This document shows, one piece after another, positions 18,152 through 26,690 of a stretch of DNA of 64,000 nt; position 1 is the stretch's first letter; each line of letters starts with the position of its first letter. Position numbers and translations under genes: made by a program. This stretch comes from Aurantimonas sp965217685 (GTDB lineage: Bacteria > Pseudomonadota > Alphaproteobacteria > Rhizobiales > Rhizobiaceae). The stretch lies in contig CBDCIZ010000003.1 of the NCBI GenBank assembly GCA_965217685.1, positions 4,030,001 to 4,094,000 on the forward strand, given 5' to 3'. The notes beneath the pieces were generated by a model. That model worked only from the letters and a program-made list of their open reading frames with translations, was not told where the DNA came from and ran no database searches.

Positions 18152-20938
18152 ATGGATGTCGTCATCGTTGAATCGCCGGCCAAGGCCAAGACGATCAACA
18201 AGTATCTGGGCGGCAACTACAAGGTTCTCGCCTCCTACGGTCACGTTCGCGACCTGCCGCCCAAGGACGGCTCGGTCCGCCCGGACGAGGATTTCGGCAT
18301 GAGCTGGGAGGTTGCAAAGACCGCGCAAAAGCGCATGAACGAAATCGTCCAGGCGCTGAAAGGCGCCGACGGTCTCGTCCTCGCCACCGACCCGGATCGC
18401 GAGGGTGAAGCGATTTCCTGGCACGTGCTGGAGGTCCTCAAGCAGAAGAAGGCGATCGGTTCGAAGCCTGTGAGCCGCGTCGTCTTCAACGCCATCACCA
18501 AGAAGGCCGTGCTCGACGCGATGGCCAATCCGCGGCAGATCGACGAGCCGCTGGTCGACGCCTATCTGGCGCGCCGGGCCCTCGACTATCTCGTCGGCTT
18601 CACGCTCTCGCCCGTCCTGTGGCGCAAGCTTCCTGGCGCCCGCTCTGCCGGCCGCGTCCAGTCCGTCGCGCTGCGGCTCGTCTGCGACCGCGAATCGGAG
18701 ATCGAGCGGTTCAGGGCACAGGAATACTGGCAGATCGCCGCAACCCTCGCGACACCGCGTGGCGACAAGTTCCGTGCCCGGCTGACCGCGTTCGACGGCG
18801 ACAAGCTGCAGAAGCTGTCGGTCGACAACGAAGGTCGCGCCACGACCATCCGCACCATGCTGGAAAGCGCGAGCTATCGGGTCGAGACGGTGGAGGCCAA
18901 ACCGACGCGGCGTAACCCCGGCCCGCCCTTCACCACCTCCACCCTGCAGCAGGCGGCCTCCGCCAAGCTCGGCTTCTCGGCGTCGCGCACCATGCAAACC
19001 GCGCAGCGGCTCTACGAGGGCATCGACATCGGCGGCGAGACCACCGGTCTCATTACCTATATGCGAACCGACGGCGTGCAGATCGCGCCGGAGGCGATCA
19101 CCGATGCCCGCAAGGCGATCGGCTCGGTCTTTGGCGACAGATACGTGCCCGAAAAGCCGCGATATTACGCGACCAAGGCGAAGAACGCGCAGGAAGCCCA
19201 CGAGGCCATCCGCCCGACCGGCTTCGGTCGCCATCCCAAGGACGTCGAGCGCTTTCTCGATAAGGATCAGGCCCGCCTTTACGACTTGATCTGGAAGCGC
19301 ACCATCGCCAGCCAGATGGCGTCGGCCGAGATCGAGCGCACCACCGTCGATATCCTGGCGAGCGGCAGCGGCAAGTCCGCGACTCTGCGCGCCACCGGCC
19401 AGGTCATCAAGTTCGACGGCTTCATCGGCGCCTATGTCGACCACCGCGACGACAGCAAGGCCGTCGACGAGGGCGACGAGGACGACGATTCGGCTCGCCT
19501 GCCGGAAATCATCGCCAAGGAAATCGTCGACAAGGAGAAGGTCGACGCGACCCAGCATTTCACCGAGCCGCCGCCGCGCTACTCGGAAGCCTCGCTCATC
19601 AAGAAGATGGAAGAGCTCGGCATCGGCCGCCCGTCGACTTACGCCGCAACTCTGCAGACCCTGCAGGACCGCGAGTACGTCGTTGAGGAAAAGCGCAAGC
19701 TCCTGCCCGAAGCCAAGGGTCGGCTGGTCACCGCCTTCCTCCACAACTTCTTCGAGCGCTATGTCGAATACGACTTCACCGCCGACCTGGAAGAGAAGCT
19801 CGACCTGATCTCGGCGGGCGAACTCGCCTGGAAGGACGTGCTGCGCGACTTCTGGGAGAATTTCTCGACCCATGTGGACGGCACCAAGGAACTGCGGATC
19901 ACCGACGTTCTCGACGCGCTGAACGAGGAACTCGGGCCACTGATCTTCCCGCCCAAGGAAGACGGCTCGGAGCCCCGCGCCTGCCCGCGCTGCGGCGACG
20001 GCCAGCTTTCGCTGAAGCTCGGCAAGTTCGGCTCCTTCGTCGGCTGCTCGAACTATCCCGATTGCGGCTACACGCGGCAGCTCGGCACGAGCCTTTCGGC
20101 GGACGCCGCCAATGACGACGGTCTCGACGGGCCGAAGGAGTTCGGCGCCGATCCCGCCACCAGCGAGATGGTCACCCTGCGCTCCGGCCGCTTCGGCCCA
20201 TACGTGCAGCGTGGCGAAGGCAAGGAGGCCAAGCGCTCCTCCTTGCCCAAGGGATGGCAGGTCTCGGAGATCGATTTTGACGCGGCCCAGCGGCTCTTGT
20301 CGCTGCCGCGCGAGGTGGGTCTGCATCCGGACGACGGCGAGATGATCACCGCCGGGCTCGGGCGCTACGGCCCCTTCGTCAAGCACGGGCCGACCTATGC
20401 GAACGTCGAGGATATCGACGAGGTGTTCAGCGTCGGCCTCAACCGTGCGGTGACGCTGATCGCCGAAAAGAAGGAAAAGCGCGGCGGTGGCCGCGGCAAG
20501 CCGGCGGCGCTGGCGACGCTTGGCGAACATCCGACGCTCGGCGGCGAGATCACCGTGCGCGACGGTCGCTTCGGGCCCTACGTCAACACGGGTAAAGTCA
20601 ACGCCACCCTGCCCAAGGGCAAGGACCCGGCTTCGGTGACCCTGGACGATGCGATTCAACTTCTGACCGAGCGCGCCGAGAAGACCGGCACCAAAGGCAC
20701 GAAAGGCGCATCCAAGGCCAGGAAGGCGCCGGGCACCAAAGCGAAGACCACCACCAAGAAGAAGCCTGCGGCGAAAACCGCGGCAAACGCGGCCGGCCCG
20801 AAAAAGGCACCCACCGGCAAGGGCTCGACCCCGGAAATGGGCAAGCCCATCGCCGCGGGAAAGGACAAGGCTTCCGGCAAGGGCAAAGCCAGTGCCTCGG
20901 CCGGCGGCAGTGACGACCTGCCCTGGGACGCCGACTGA
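18152..20938 (+). CDS. topA: DNA topoisomerase I
   Basis: TopA relaxes negatively supercoiled DNA by nicking one strand. The 928-aa product begins with the TOPRIM domain (MDVVIVESPAKAKTINKYLG; acidic residues in ATDPDREGEAISW at 78-90). The catalytic tyrosine is Tyr303 in GLITYMRTDGVQ. One C4 zinc finger follows near residue 611 (CPRCGDGQL then GCSNYPDCGY), then three C-terminal topoisomerase repeats (RFGPYVQRGEG, RYGPFVKHG, RFGPYVNTGK). The last ~90 residues are a Lys/Ala/Thr-rich tail that probably binds DNA non-specifically. Only 2 bp separate it from rnr. The 251-bp upstream gap has an AT-rich patch around 17970-18000 that may hold the promoter. Confidence 0.97.
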   Translation: MDVVIVESPAKAKTINKYLGGNYKVLASYGHVRDLPPKDGSVRPDEDFGMSWEVAKTAQKRMNEIVQALKGADGLVLATDPDREGEAISWHVLEVLKQKKAIGSKPVSRVVFNAITKKAVLDAMANPRQIDEPLVDAYLARRALDYLVGFTLSPVLWRKLPGARSAGRVQSVALRLVCDRESEIERFRAQEYWQIAATLATPRGDKFRARLTAFDGDKLQKLSVDNEGRATTIRTMLESASYRVETVEAKPTRRNPGPPFTTSTLQQAASAKLGFSASRTMQTAQRLYEGIDIGGETTGLITYMRTDGVQIAPEAITDARKAIGSVFGDRYVPEKPRYYATKAKNAQEAHEAIRPTGFGRHPKDVERFLDKDQARLYDLIWKRTIASQMASAEIERTTVDILASGSGKSATLRATGQVIKFDGFIGAYVDHRDDSKAVDEGDEDDDSARLPEIIAKEIVDKEKVDATQHFTEPPPRYSEASLIKKMEELGIGRPSTYAATLQTLQDREYVVEEKRKLLPEAKGRLVTAFLHNFFERYVEYDFTADLEEKLDLISAGELAWKDVLRDFWENFSTHVDGTKELRITDVLDALNEELGPLIFPPKEDGSEPRACPRCGDGQLSLKLGKFGSFVGCSNYPDCGYTRQLGTSLSADAANDDGLDGPKEFGADPATSEMVTLRSGRFGPYVQRGEGKEAKRSSLPKGWQVSEIDFDAAQRLLSLPREVGLHPDDGEMITAGLGRYGPFVKHGPTYANVEDIDEVFSVGLNRAVTLIAEKKEKRGGGRGKPAALATLGEHPTLGGEITVRDGRFGPYVNTGKVNATLPKGKDPASVTLDDAIQLLTERAEKTGTKGTKGASKARKAPGTKAKTTTKKKPAAKTAANAAGPKKAPTGKGSTPEMGKPIAAGKDKASGKGKASASAGGSDDLPWDAD

Positions 20939-20940
20939 TC

Positions 20941-23247
20941 ATGGCGCGCAGCCCGTCCCGCTCCGCCGCAGCACCGGACCTCACCCGAGAATCGGTGCTG
21001 CGCTTCATCGCCGACAATCCCGGTCGCTCGTCCAAGCGCGACATCGCCAAGGCCTTCGCCATCAAGGGTGACGAGCGTGTCGCGCTAAAGGACCTGCTCG
21101 CCGACCTGCAGGCCGAAGGCCTTTTGGCCGGTGGACGCAAGAAATTTGCGGTGCCGGGCGAGCTGCCCGCGATCTCGGTGCTGGAGATTCGCGACCGCGA
21201 CGACGATGGCGGTCTGATCGCCGAGCCGGTCTCCTGGGACGTCGCCGAAAGCGGCGAACGGCCGCGACTTTCCGTTCGCCAGGAGGCTGGCAAGGGCCCG
21301 GCCGCCGGGCTCGGCGAGCGCATCCTTGCCCATGTGGAGAACGGCGAAGACGGCGAGCGCATTGCCCGCATCATCCGTGTCCTCGAAAAGCGCCGCGGCA
21401 TCGCTATCGGCGTGTTCCGCGCCATGAAAGGCGGCGGCGGTCGAATCGATCCCGTCGAGCGCAAGCAACCCGAATACGCGATTCCCGCCGGCAACGAGAA
21501 CGGCGCCAGGGATGGCGACCTCGTCGAAGTCGAACCCGGCGAACGCACCCGCATCGGCCTGCCCTCGGCTCGCGTCATCGCCGTAATCGGCTCGATGGCC
21601 TCGGAAAAGGCGATCTCGACGATCGCCCTCCACGCCCATTCGATCCCGCACATCTTTCCGAAGGCCGTTCTCGACGAGGCGAACGCGGCAGGCCCCGCGA
21701 CGATGAGCCATCGCGAGGACTGGCGCGCCCTGCCGCTGATCACGATCGATCCGGCCGACGCCAAAGACCACGACGACGCGGTTCACGCGGTGGCCGACGA
21801 CGATGCGCAGAATGCCGGCGGCATGATCGTCACCGTCGCCATCGCCGACGTCTCCTTCTACGTCCGGCCCGGCTCGCGGCTTGACGTGGAAGCCAAACTG
21901 CGCGGAAACTCGGTCTATTTCCCCGATCGGGTCGTGCCAATGCTGCCCGAGCGCATCTCCAACGACCTCTGTTCGTTGCGCGACGGCGTCGACCGTCCGG
22001 CCCTCGCCGTGCGCATGACCATAGCGGCGGACGGTCGGAAGCTACGCCACAGCTTCCACCGCATCATGATGACGAGCCACGCCAAGCTCGCCTACGAGGT
22101 CGCCCAGGCCGCGATCGACGGCGTGCCCGGCGAGGTGCCGCATGATATCATAGACACTGTCCTGCGACCGCTCTGGCATGCCTATGGCCTCGTCAAGACG
22201 GCGCGCAACGAGCGTCAGCCGCTCGACCTCGACCTGCCCGAACGCAAGTTGAAGCTCGGCCCGGACGGCCGCGTCGACACGGTGGTCGTGCCGCTGCGCC
22301 TCGACGCCCACAAACTCATCGAGGAGTTCATGATCCTCGCCAATGTGGCGGCGGCCGAAACCCTCGAGGCCAAGCGCCAGGCGCTGATCTACCGCGCGCA
22401 TGACGCGCCGTCGCTAGCAAAGCTCGAGTCCCTGCGTGAATTCCTACGCACGCTGGAGATTGGTCTCGCCAAGAGCGGCGCGCTACGACCGTCGCACTTC
22501 AACGGCATTCTGGCCCAGGTCAAGGAAGGCGAGCACGAGAGCCTCGTCAACGAGGTGGTGCTGCGCTCCCAGAGCCAGGCGGCCTATTCGCCGGAAAATA
22601 TCGGCCATTTCGGCCTCAATCTCGCACGCTACGCCCATTTCACCTCGCCGATCCGCCGCTACGCCGACCTCATCGTCCACCGGGCGCTGATCAAGGCACT
22701 GGGGCTCGGCGACGGCGGCCTCAGCCGCGAGGACGAGGAGAACCTCGAGGCGACCGCCGAAGAGATATCTCGGGCCGAGCGCCGGGCCATGGCGGCCGAG
22801 CGCGATACGGTCGACCGGCTGATCGCCCACCATCTCGCCGATCGGATCGGCGACGAGTTTCCGGGCCGCATCACCGGCGTCACCAAGGCCGGCCTTTTCG
22901 TCCAGCTGCCGCAATTCGGCGCCGACGGCTTCGTGCCGATTTCAACGCTGGGCGAAGAGTATTTCCACTTCGACGAGATCGCCCGCAGCGTCGTCGGCGA
23001 CCGTTCGGCCAAGGGCTACCGGCTCGGCGACCCCGTCGAGATCCGACTCGCCGCGGCCCTGCCGCTTTCAGGCTCCATGCAGTTCGAGATGCTGAGCGAA
23101 CCGCGCAGGCTTCCCGCCGGCACCGGCTCGTTCCATAAGATGAAGGGAAAGTCCGGCCACAGGGCGAAGGACACGTCCGGTCGCGGATCGAACGGCAAAG
23201 GCCGCGGCGCCAAGAACGTCTCTGCCAAAGTCAGGAGGAAATCATGA
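20941..23247 (+). CDS. rnr: Ribonuclease R
   Basis: RNase R is a 3'-to-5' exoribonuclease that degrades structured RNA and acts in RNA quality control. The 768-aa product has an N-terminal winged-helix region (about 10-70), cold-shock-like OB domains, the RNB catalytic core with the acidic signature ITIDPADAKDHDDAVHA, the YSPENIGHFGLNL and HFTSPIRRYADL blocks, and an S1 domain starting FPGRITGVTKAGLFVQL. It ends in a basic Lys/Gly/Arg tail of about 35 residues. It starts 2 bp after topA and overlaps the DUF983 gene by 4 bp, so topA-rnr-DUF983-NUDIX is probably one operon. Confidence 0.96.
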   Translation: MARSPSRSAAAPDLTRESVLRFIADNPGRSSKRDIAKAFAIKGDERVALKDLLADLQAEGLLAGGRKKFAVPGELPAISVLEIRDRDDDGGLIAEPVSWDVAESGERPRLSVRQEAGKGPAAGLGERILAHVENGEDGERIARIIRVLEKRRGIAIGVFRAMKGGGGRIDPVERKQPEYAIPAGNENGARDGDLVEVEPGERTRIGLPSARVIAVIGSMASEKAISTIALHAHSIPHIFPKAVLDEANAAGPATMSHREDWRALPLITIDPADAKDHDDAVHAVADDDAQNAGGMIVTVAIADVSFYVRPGSRLDVEAKLRGNSVYFPDRVVPMLPERISNDLCSLRDGVDRPALAVRMTIAADGRKLRHSFHRIMMTSHAKLAYEVAQAAIDGVPGEVPHDIIDTVLRPLWHAYGLVKTARNERQPLDLDLPERKLKLGPDGRVDTVVVPLRLDAHKLIEEFMILANVAAAETLEAKRQALIYRAHDAPSLAKLESLREFLRTLEIGLAKSGALRPSHFNGILAQVKEGEHESLVNEVVLRSQSQAAYSPENIGHFGLNLARYAHFTSPIRRYADLIVHRALIKALGLGDGGLSREDEENLEATAEEISRAERRAMAAERDTVDRLIAHHLADRIGDEFPGRITGVTKAGLFVQLPQFGADGFVPISTLGEEYFHFDEIARSVVGDRSAKGYRLGDPVEIRLAAALPLSGSMQFEMLSEPRRLPAGTGSFHKMKGKSGHRAKDTSGRGSNGKGRGAKNVSAKVRRKS

Positions 23248-23699
23248 CCAACCAGACCATCGCTTCCCCCTTCATCGCCGCTGCCAACGACCCGGTCGCC
23301 GTGCGGCCACTCGGAGCAGCGCTTCTCAAGGGCCTGCGCTGCCGCTGCCCCAATTGCGGCACCGGCCGTCTCTTCAGATCCTACCTGAAGAGCTTCGACG
23401 AATGCGCTGTCTGCAATCAGGAAATCCACCACCATCGTGCCGATGATTTGCCGCCCTATCTGACGGTCTTCATCGTCGGTCATATCGTGGTTGCAGCGTT
23501 CCTGGCCCTCGACGAAGCGGTGACGCTTTCGATGTGGGCGCAGCTTTCCATATGGGTACCGGTGACCCTGGTCCTGTCGCTTGGGCTTCTGCAGCCGCTG
23601 AAAGGCGCGACGATCGCCCTGCAATGGTCGCTGCGCCTCGGTGGCTTCGACGGTTCTGCGGACGGCGATGCGACGATCGATCGTGCGCAGAAGCCATGA
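23244..23699 (+). CDS. DUF983 family membrane protein
   Basis: The 151-aa product has the DUF983 layout: a zinc-ribbon-like start with CRCPNCGTGRLF and a second pair in CAVCNQEIHHHRADD, followed by two membrane segments (YLTVFIVGHIVVAAFLAL and WVPVTLVLSLGLLQPL). The four cysteines probably bind zinc on the cytoplasmic side. The family has no settled function. Its ATG overlaps the rnr stop by 4 bp and its own stop overlaps the next NUDIX gene by 4 bp, indicating coupled translation. Confidence 0.9.
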   Translation: MTNQTIASPFIAAANDPVAVRPLGAALLKGLRCRCPNCGTGRLFRSYLKSFDECAVCNQEIHHHRADDLPPYLTVFIVGHIVVAAFLALDEAVTLSMWAQLSIWVPVTLVLSLGLLQPLKGATIALQWSLRLGGFDGSADGDATIDRAQKP

Positions 23700-24451
23700 G
23701 CGAAGGGCGCGCCTTCGTTGATCTCGAGGCCGAGCGCGCGAGCCTGCCAAACGACCATTCCGAAGCGTCTGCGCCTCAACCGCGTGATGCCGGCACGCTG
23801 GTGATCGTCGACGACAGCGGCGAAACGCCGATGATCCTGATGGGCCGCCGCGCCGCTGGCCATATCTTCATGCCCAATCGCTACGTCTTTCCCGGCGGCC
23901 GCGTCGATCCGGTCGACCTGACGCTTGCCGCCGACCACCCGCTCGACGACAACCAGTGCGCCCGACTGACCGGCCGCACGCCAAGCGGATTCGGACCGCG
24001 CGAGGCCGCCGCAACCGCGCTCGCCGCCATCCGCGAGACTTGCGAGGAGACGGGTGCTCTCATCGGCGAAGCCGGAGAATTCACCTTTACCACCGGCACC
24101 TGGTCGCGCTTTGCCGAGCGGAATGTCCGTCCCGCGCCAAGACATCTCGTGCCCTTCGCCCGTGCCATCACGCCGCCCGGCCCGCCGCGCCGCTACGACA
24201 CGCGCTTCTTCTGCGTCCCGGCGTCCGCGCTGATCGTGCCGCCGAGCCTCGACGCGCTGCCGAGCGACGAATTGGAAGATGTCGCCTGGGTGCCCGTCGA
24301 CGGCTTCGGCGACCGCTCGATCGCGCCGATCACCCTGCGGATCCTCGACGAGCTGAAAATCCGGCTCGACGACGGCTCCTGGCACGATTCGAGCCGTCCG
24401 ATCCCGCTCTACAGATACGAAGACGGGCAATTCACTCGCGATCTCATCTGA
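23696..24451 (+). CDS. NUDIX hydrolase
   Basis: The 251-aa product is a NUDIX hydrolase. The Nudix box is recognisable as a degenerate G-x5-E-x7-REUXEEXGU, with AAIRETCEETGALIG as its core. The preceding GHIFMPNRYVFPGGRVDP block is typical of larger NUDIX enzymes related to RNA-decapping and CoA-pyrophosphatase types. The nucleotide substrate is unknown. The ATG at 23696 overlaps the DUF983 stop (ATGA), which settles the start; the longer frame is a shadow. An MFS transporter follows after 14 bp. Confidence 0.87.
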   Translation: MSEGRAFVDLEAERASLPNDHSEASAPQPRDAGTLVIVDDSGETPMILMGRRAAGHIFMPNRYVFPGGRVDPVDLTLAADHPLDDNQCARLTGRTPSGFGPREAAATALAAIRETCEETGALIGEAGEFTFTTGTWSRFAERNVRPAPRHLVPFARAITPPGPPRRYDTRFFCVPASALIVPPSLDALPSDELEDVAWVPVDGFGDRSIAPITLRILDELKIRLDDGSWHDSSRPIPLYRYEDGQFTRDLI

Positions 24452-24465
24452 AAGCTGACCGTCCC

Positions 24466-25668
24466 ATGGACAAGCTCTCGCCTCATGAGATCGTCGCCGA
24501 GGCGAAACGGGAAACCGAAGCGATCGACTGGCTTTCCGCCGGTGCCGCCATTGCCTCGATCAGTGCCGTCGGCATCGCCCTCGGCCTCGGATTGCCGCTC
24601 CTCTCCGTCATCATGGAGCGGCGCGGCATCTCGACGACGCTGATCGGCGCCAACACCGCCATCGCCGGCGTTGCCTCACTGATCGCCGCCCCGCTGACGA
24701 CACCGATCGCCCGCATTCTGGGCGTGCGCCTCGCCATGCTGATCGCGATCGTCGTCTCCGGCCTGTCGGCGATCGGCTTTTACGTCTTCACGCCGTTCTG
24801 GACGTGGTTTCCGCTGCGCCTCGTCTTCCATTTCGCGATCACGGCACTCTTCGTTCTCTCCGAATTCTGGATCAACGCCGCCGCCCCGCCCGGCAAACGC
24901 GGCTTCATTCTCGGCATATACGCCACCGTTCTGTCGCTCGGTTTCGCTATCGGACCACTGATCTTCTCGACGCTGGGCTCGGAGGGCTTCGCCCCGTTCG
25001 GGGTCGGCGCCGGTATCATATTCCTGGCCGTGATACCGCTCCTTATGGCCTGGAGCCGCCAGCCGGCCATCGACGGTGACCGCGATCACGGTGCCTTCTG
25101 GCGCTTCATCTTCGCGGTGCCGACGGCGACCGGTGCCGTCCTGATTTTCGGCGCGGTCGAGGCCGGCGGATTTGCGCTGTTTCCGATCTATGGCGAGCGA
25201 CTCGGTTTCACCGAGAGCGCTGCGGCGCAACTCTTGACCGCGATAGGCCTCGGCAATGTCTTGATGCAGATTCCCATCGGCCTCGTCTCCGACAAGGTCC
25301 GTGACCGACGCAGTCTCCTGTCGCTCTTCGCCTTCGTCGGCGTCATCGGCACGCTTTGCTTGCCGTTCCTGGCCAATGACTGGTGGCTGATGGCGCTGGT
25401 GCTGTTCTTCTGGGGTGGCGTCGTCGCAGGCCTTTATACGGTGGGCCTCGCCCATCTCGGCTCGAAGCTCTCCGGCGCCGATCTGGCGGCCGCCAACGCC
25501 GCTTTCATCTTCTGCTATTCGGCCGGCATGCTGGTTGGACCACAGGCGATCGGCACGTCCATGGACCTGTTCGGTTACAATGGCTTTGCCTGGGCGCTGG
25601 CCGTCTTTTTTGGCCTGTATCTCACGCTCGCCCTCTCCCGCCTCATCTTCGCAAGGCAGTCCAGCTGA
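24466..25668 (+). CDS. MFS transporter
   Basis: The 400-aa product is a 12-segment major facilitator superfamily transporter. The loop between segments 2 and 3 reads PIARILGVRLAML, a variant of the G-x-x-x-D-R-x-G-R-R motif. The counterpart in the second half is better kept: PIGLVSDKVRDRRSLL. Periplasmic and cytoplasmic loops are short. It resembles the YcaD-type group in general layout, but the substrate cannot be predicted. The ATG at 24466 is chosen since MDKLSPHEIVAEAK leads directly into the first membrane segment. It is the last gene of the topA-rnr cluster. Confidence 0.87.
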   Translation: MDKLSPHEIVAEAKRETEAIDWLSAGAAIASISAVGIALGLGLPLLSVIMERRGISTTLIGANTAIAGVASLIAAPLTTPIARILGVRLAMLIAIVVSGLSAIGFYVFTPFWTWFPLRLVFHFAITALFVLSEFWINAAAPPGKRGFILGIYATVLSLGFAIGPLIFSTLGSEGFAPFGVGAGIIFLAVIPLLMAWSRQPAIDGDRDHGAFWRFIFAVPTATGAVLIFGAVEAGGFALFPIYGERLGFTESAAAQLLTAIGLGNVLMQIPIGLVSDKVRDRRSLLSLFAFVGVIGTLCLPFLANDWWLMALVLFFWGGVVAGLYTVGLAHLGSKLSGADLAAANAAFIFCYSAGMLVGPQAIGTSMDLFGYNGFAWALAVFFGLYLTLALSRLIFARQSS

Positions 25669-25894
25669 CCCTGCCCGACTGCCGAACCCGGAGGCTTGAC
25701 ACACGGCCTTCCATGGCTATGGTCCGGCTCGAATTCGCCGACGCCGCGCGCCGGCGTTTTGGCACGTGGCACGCCGCCTCGAGGCAGGCGATTGGTCCAC
25801 GAGTTGAACAGATAGGTTTAGAGCATCCGAACCGCACGATCCAACGAGGATCGGCAGCTTTCGGCATTGCTCGTATCATTGGACGGACAAGGCC

Positions 25895-26062
25895 ATGGCC
25901 AAGGCAACCACTATCAAAGTCAAGCTTCTCTCGACCGCGGACACCGGTTTCTTCTATGTGACGAAGAAGAACAGCCGCACCATGACCGAGAAGATGGTCA
26001 AGACAAAATACGATCCGGTCGCGCGCAAGCACGTCGAGTTCCGCGAAGCCAAGATCAAGTAA
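25895..26062 (+). CDS. rpmG: 50S ribosomal protein L33
   Basis: The 55-aa product reads MAKATTIKVKLLSTADTGFF and continues with YVTKKNSRTMTEKMVKTKYD, a clear L33. It lacks the two CxxC pairs, so it is the zinc-independent (C-minus) form. It is a component of the large ribosomal subunit near the E site. The gene stands alone, 226 bp after the MFS gene and 82 bp before a factor-independent terminator, and is short enough to be missed by length-filtered gene calls. Confidence 0.96.
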   Translation: MAKATTIKVKLLSTADTGFFYVTKKNSRTMTEKMVKTKYDPVARKHVEFREAKIK

Positions 26063-26143
26063 GGCGCAAGCCTGAAGGTCAGCCTCGGGTGCCGGATTTA
26101 GGCAAATAGCCCGGCGAGCCCGGCCCCGTCCGACAAAATGTTG

Positions 26144-26175
26144 AAAGCCGCTTTCTTCGGGGAGCGGCTTTTCGG
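26144..26175 (+). terminator. Factor-independent terminator after rpmG
   Basis: A perfect 9-bp stem AAAGCCGCT (26144-26152) and AGCGGCTTT (26163-26171) with a 10-nt loop is followed by a short T run and TTCGG. Its place 82 bp after the rpmG stop fits termination of that transcript. Confidence 0.8.
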
Positions 26176-26690
26176 CTTTGGAGCCATTTTGCAGGCAGCC
26201 GCGACACGGCCGCTGACGACACTTGCGTCAAAGCGCAATGATTGCCGGTATGACAAGACAAGTGGCGGCCGTCGGATCAGTCGCGGATCGCCGTTGCAAA
26301 TTGGAATGGATGAGAGAGAGTTCGCCGTTGGCCGCGACCTTTGGCGAGGCGTGATCCTCAGCGCCAGACAAGGTGCAAAAAAGTGGCCGGCCGGCGCCGC
26401 ACTACGGTACGAGGAAACCGCGTATGCACGAAACCGACCGACCGCCCCACGGGACCCAGGAGATGCGGCGGACCTGAGCATTCCATGGGGTGCCTTGTTC
26501 AGAAAATCTGAGTTGACAACTCCGATCCCCTGTCAGACGCCAGATTCGCCCAGAACGGATTCAAATGCAACGAATTTGCCATCCTCGGTCGATGACACTT
26601 TAAGGAATGGTTAAGAGGCGCGTTTCGGCCATTGTCCCAAGGGGAATACCGGAACCGCAGTGCCCGGAGATGGGGAGTCCGTTCAGCGCA
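26176..26690. other. Gap between convergent rpmG and pleD
   Basis: About 515 bp lie between the rpmG terminator and the end of pleD. The open frame across it (from 26138) has no family features and mixed codon bias, so I do not call it a gene. Two items stand out: a TTGACA within a 6-bp inverted repeat GAGTTG-A-CAACTC near 26512-26524, and a TTAA-N7-TTAA motif at 26601-26615 listed separately. A small RNA promoter here is possible but unproven. Confidence 0.45.
26601..26615. promoter_or_regulatory. CtrA-box-like motif TTAA-N7-TTAA
   Basis: The sequence TTAAGGAATGGTTAA matches the full CtrA recognition motif of alphaproteobacteria, two TTAA half-sites with a 7-bp spacer. It lies 76 bp beyond the 3' end of pleD, in a gap between convergent genes, so no annotated start is within reach. 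A chance match somewhere in 64 kb is quite possible. Confidence 0.35.

Noticed and set aside
17993..20659. 888-codon minus-strand frame opposite topA
   Set aside because: Shadow of topA without recognisable domains.
26138..26614. 158-codon frame downstream of rpmG
   Set aside because: It starts within the rpmG terminator hairpin, has no ribosome binding site or family features.
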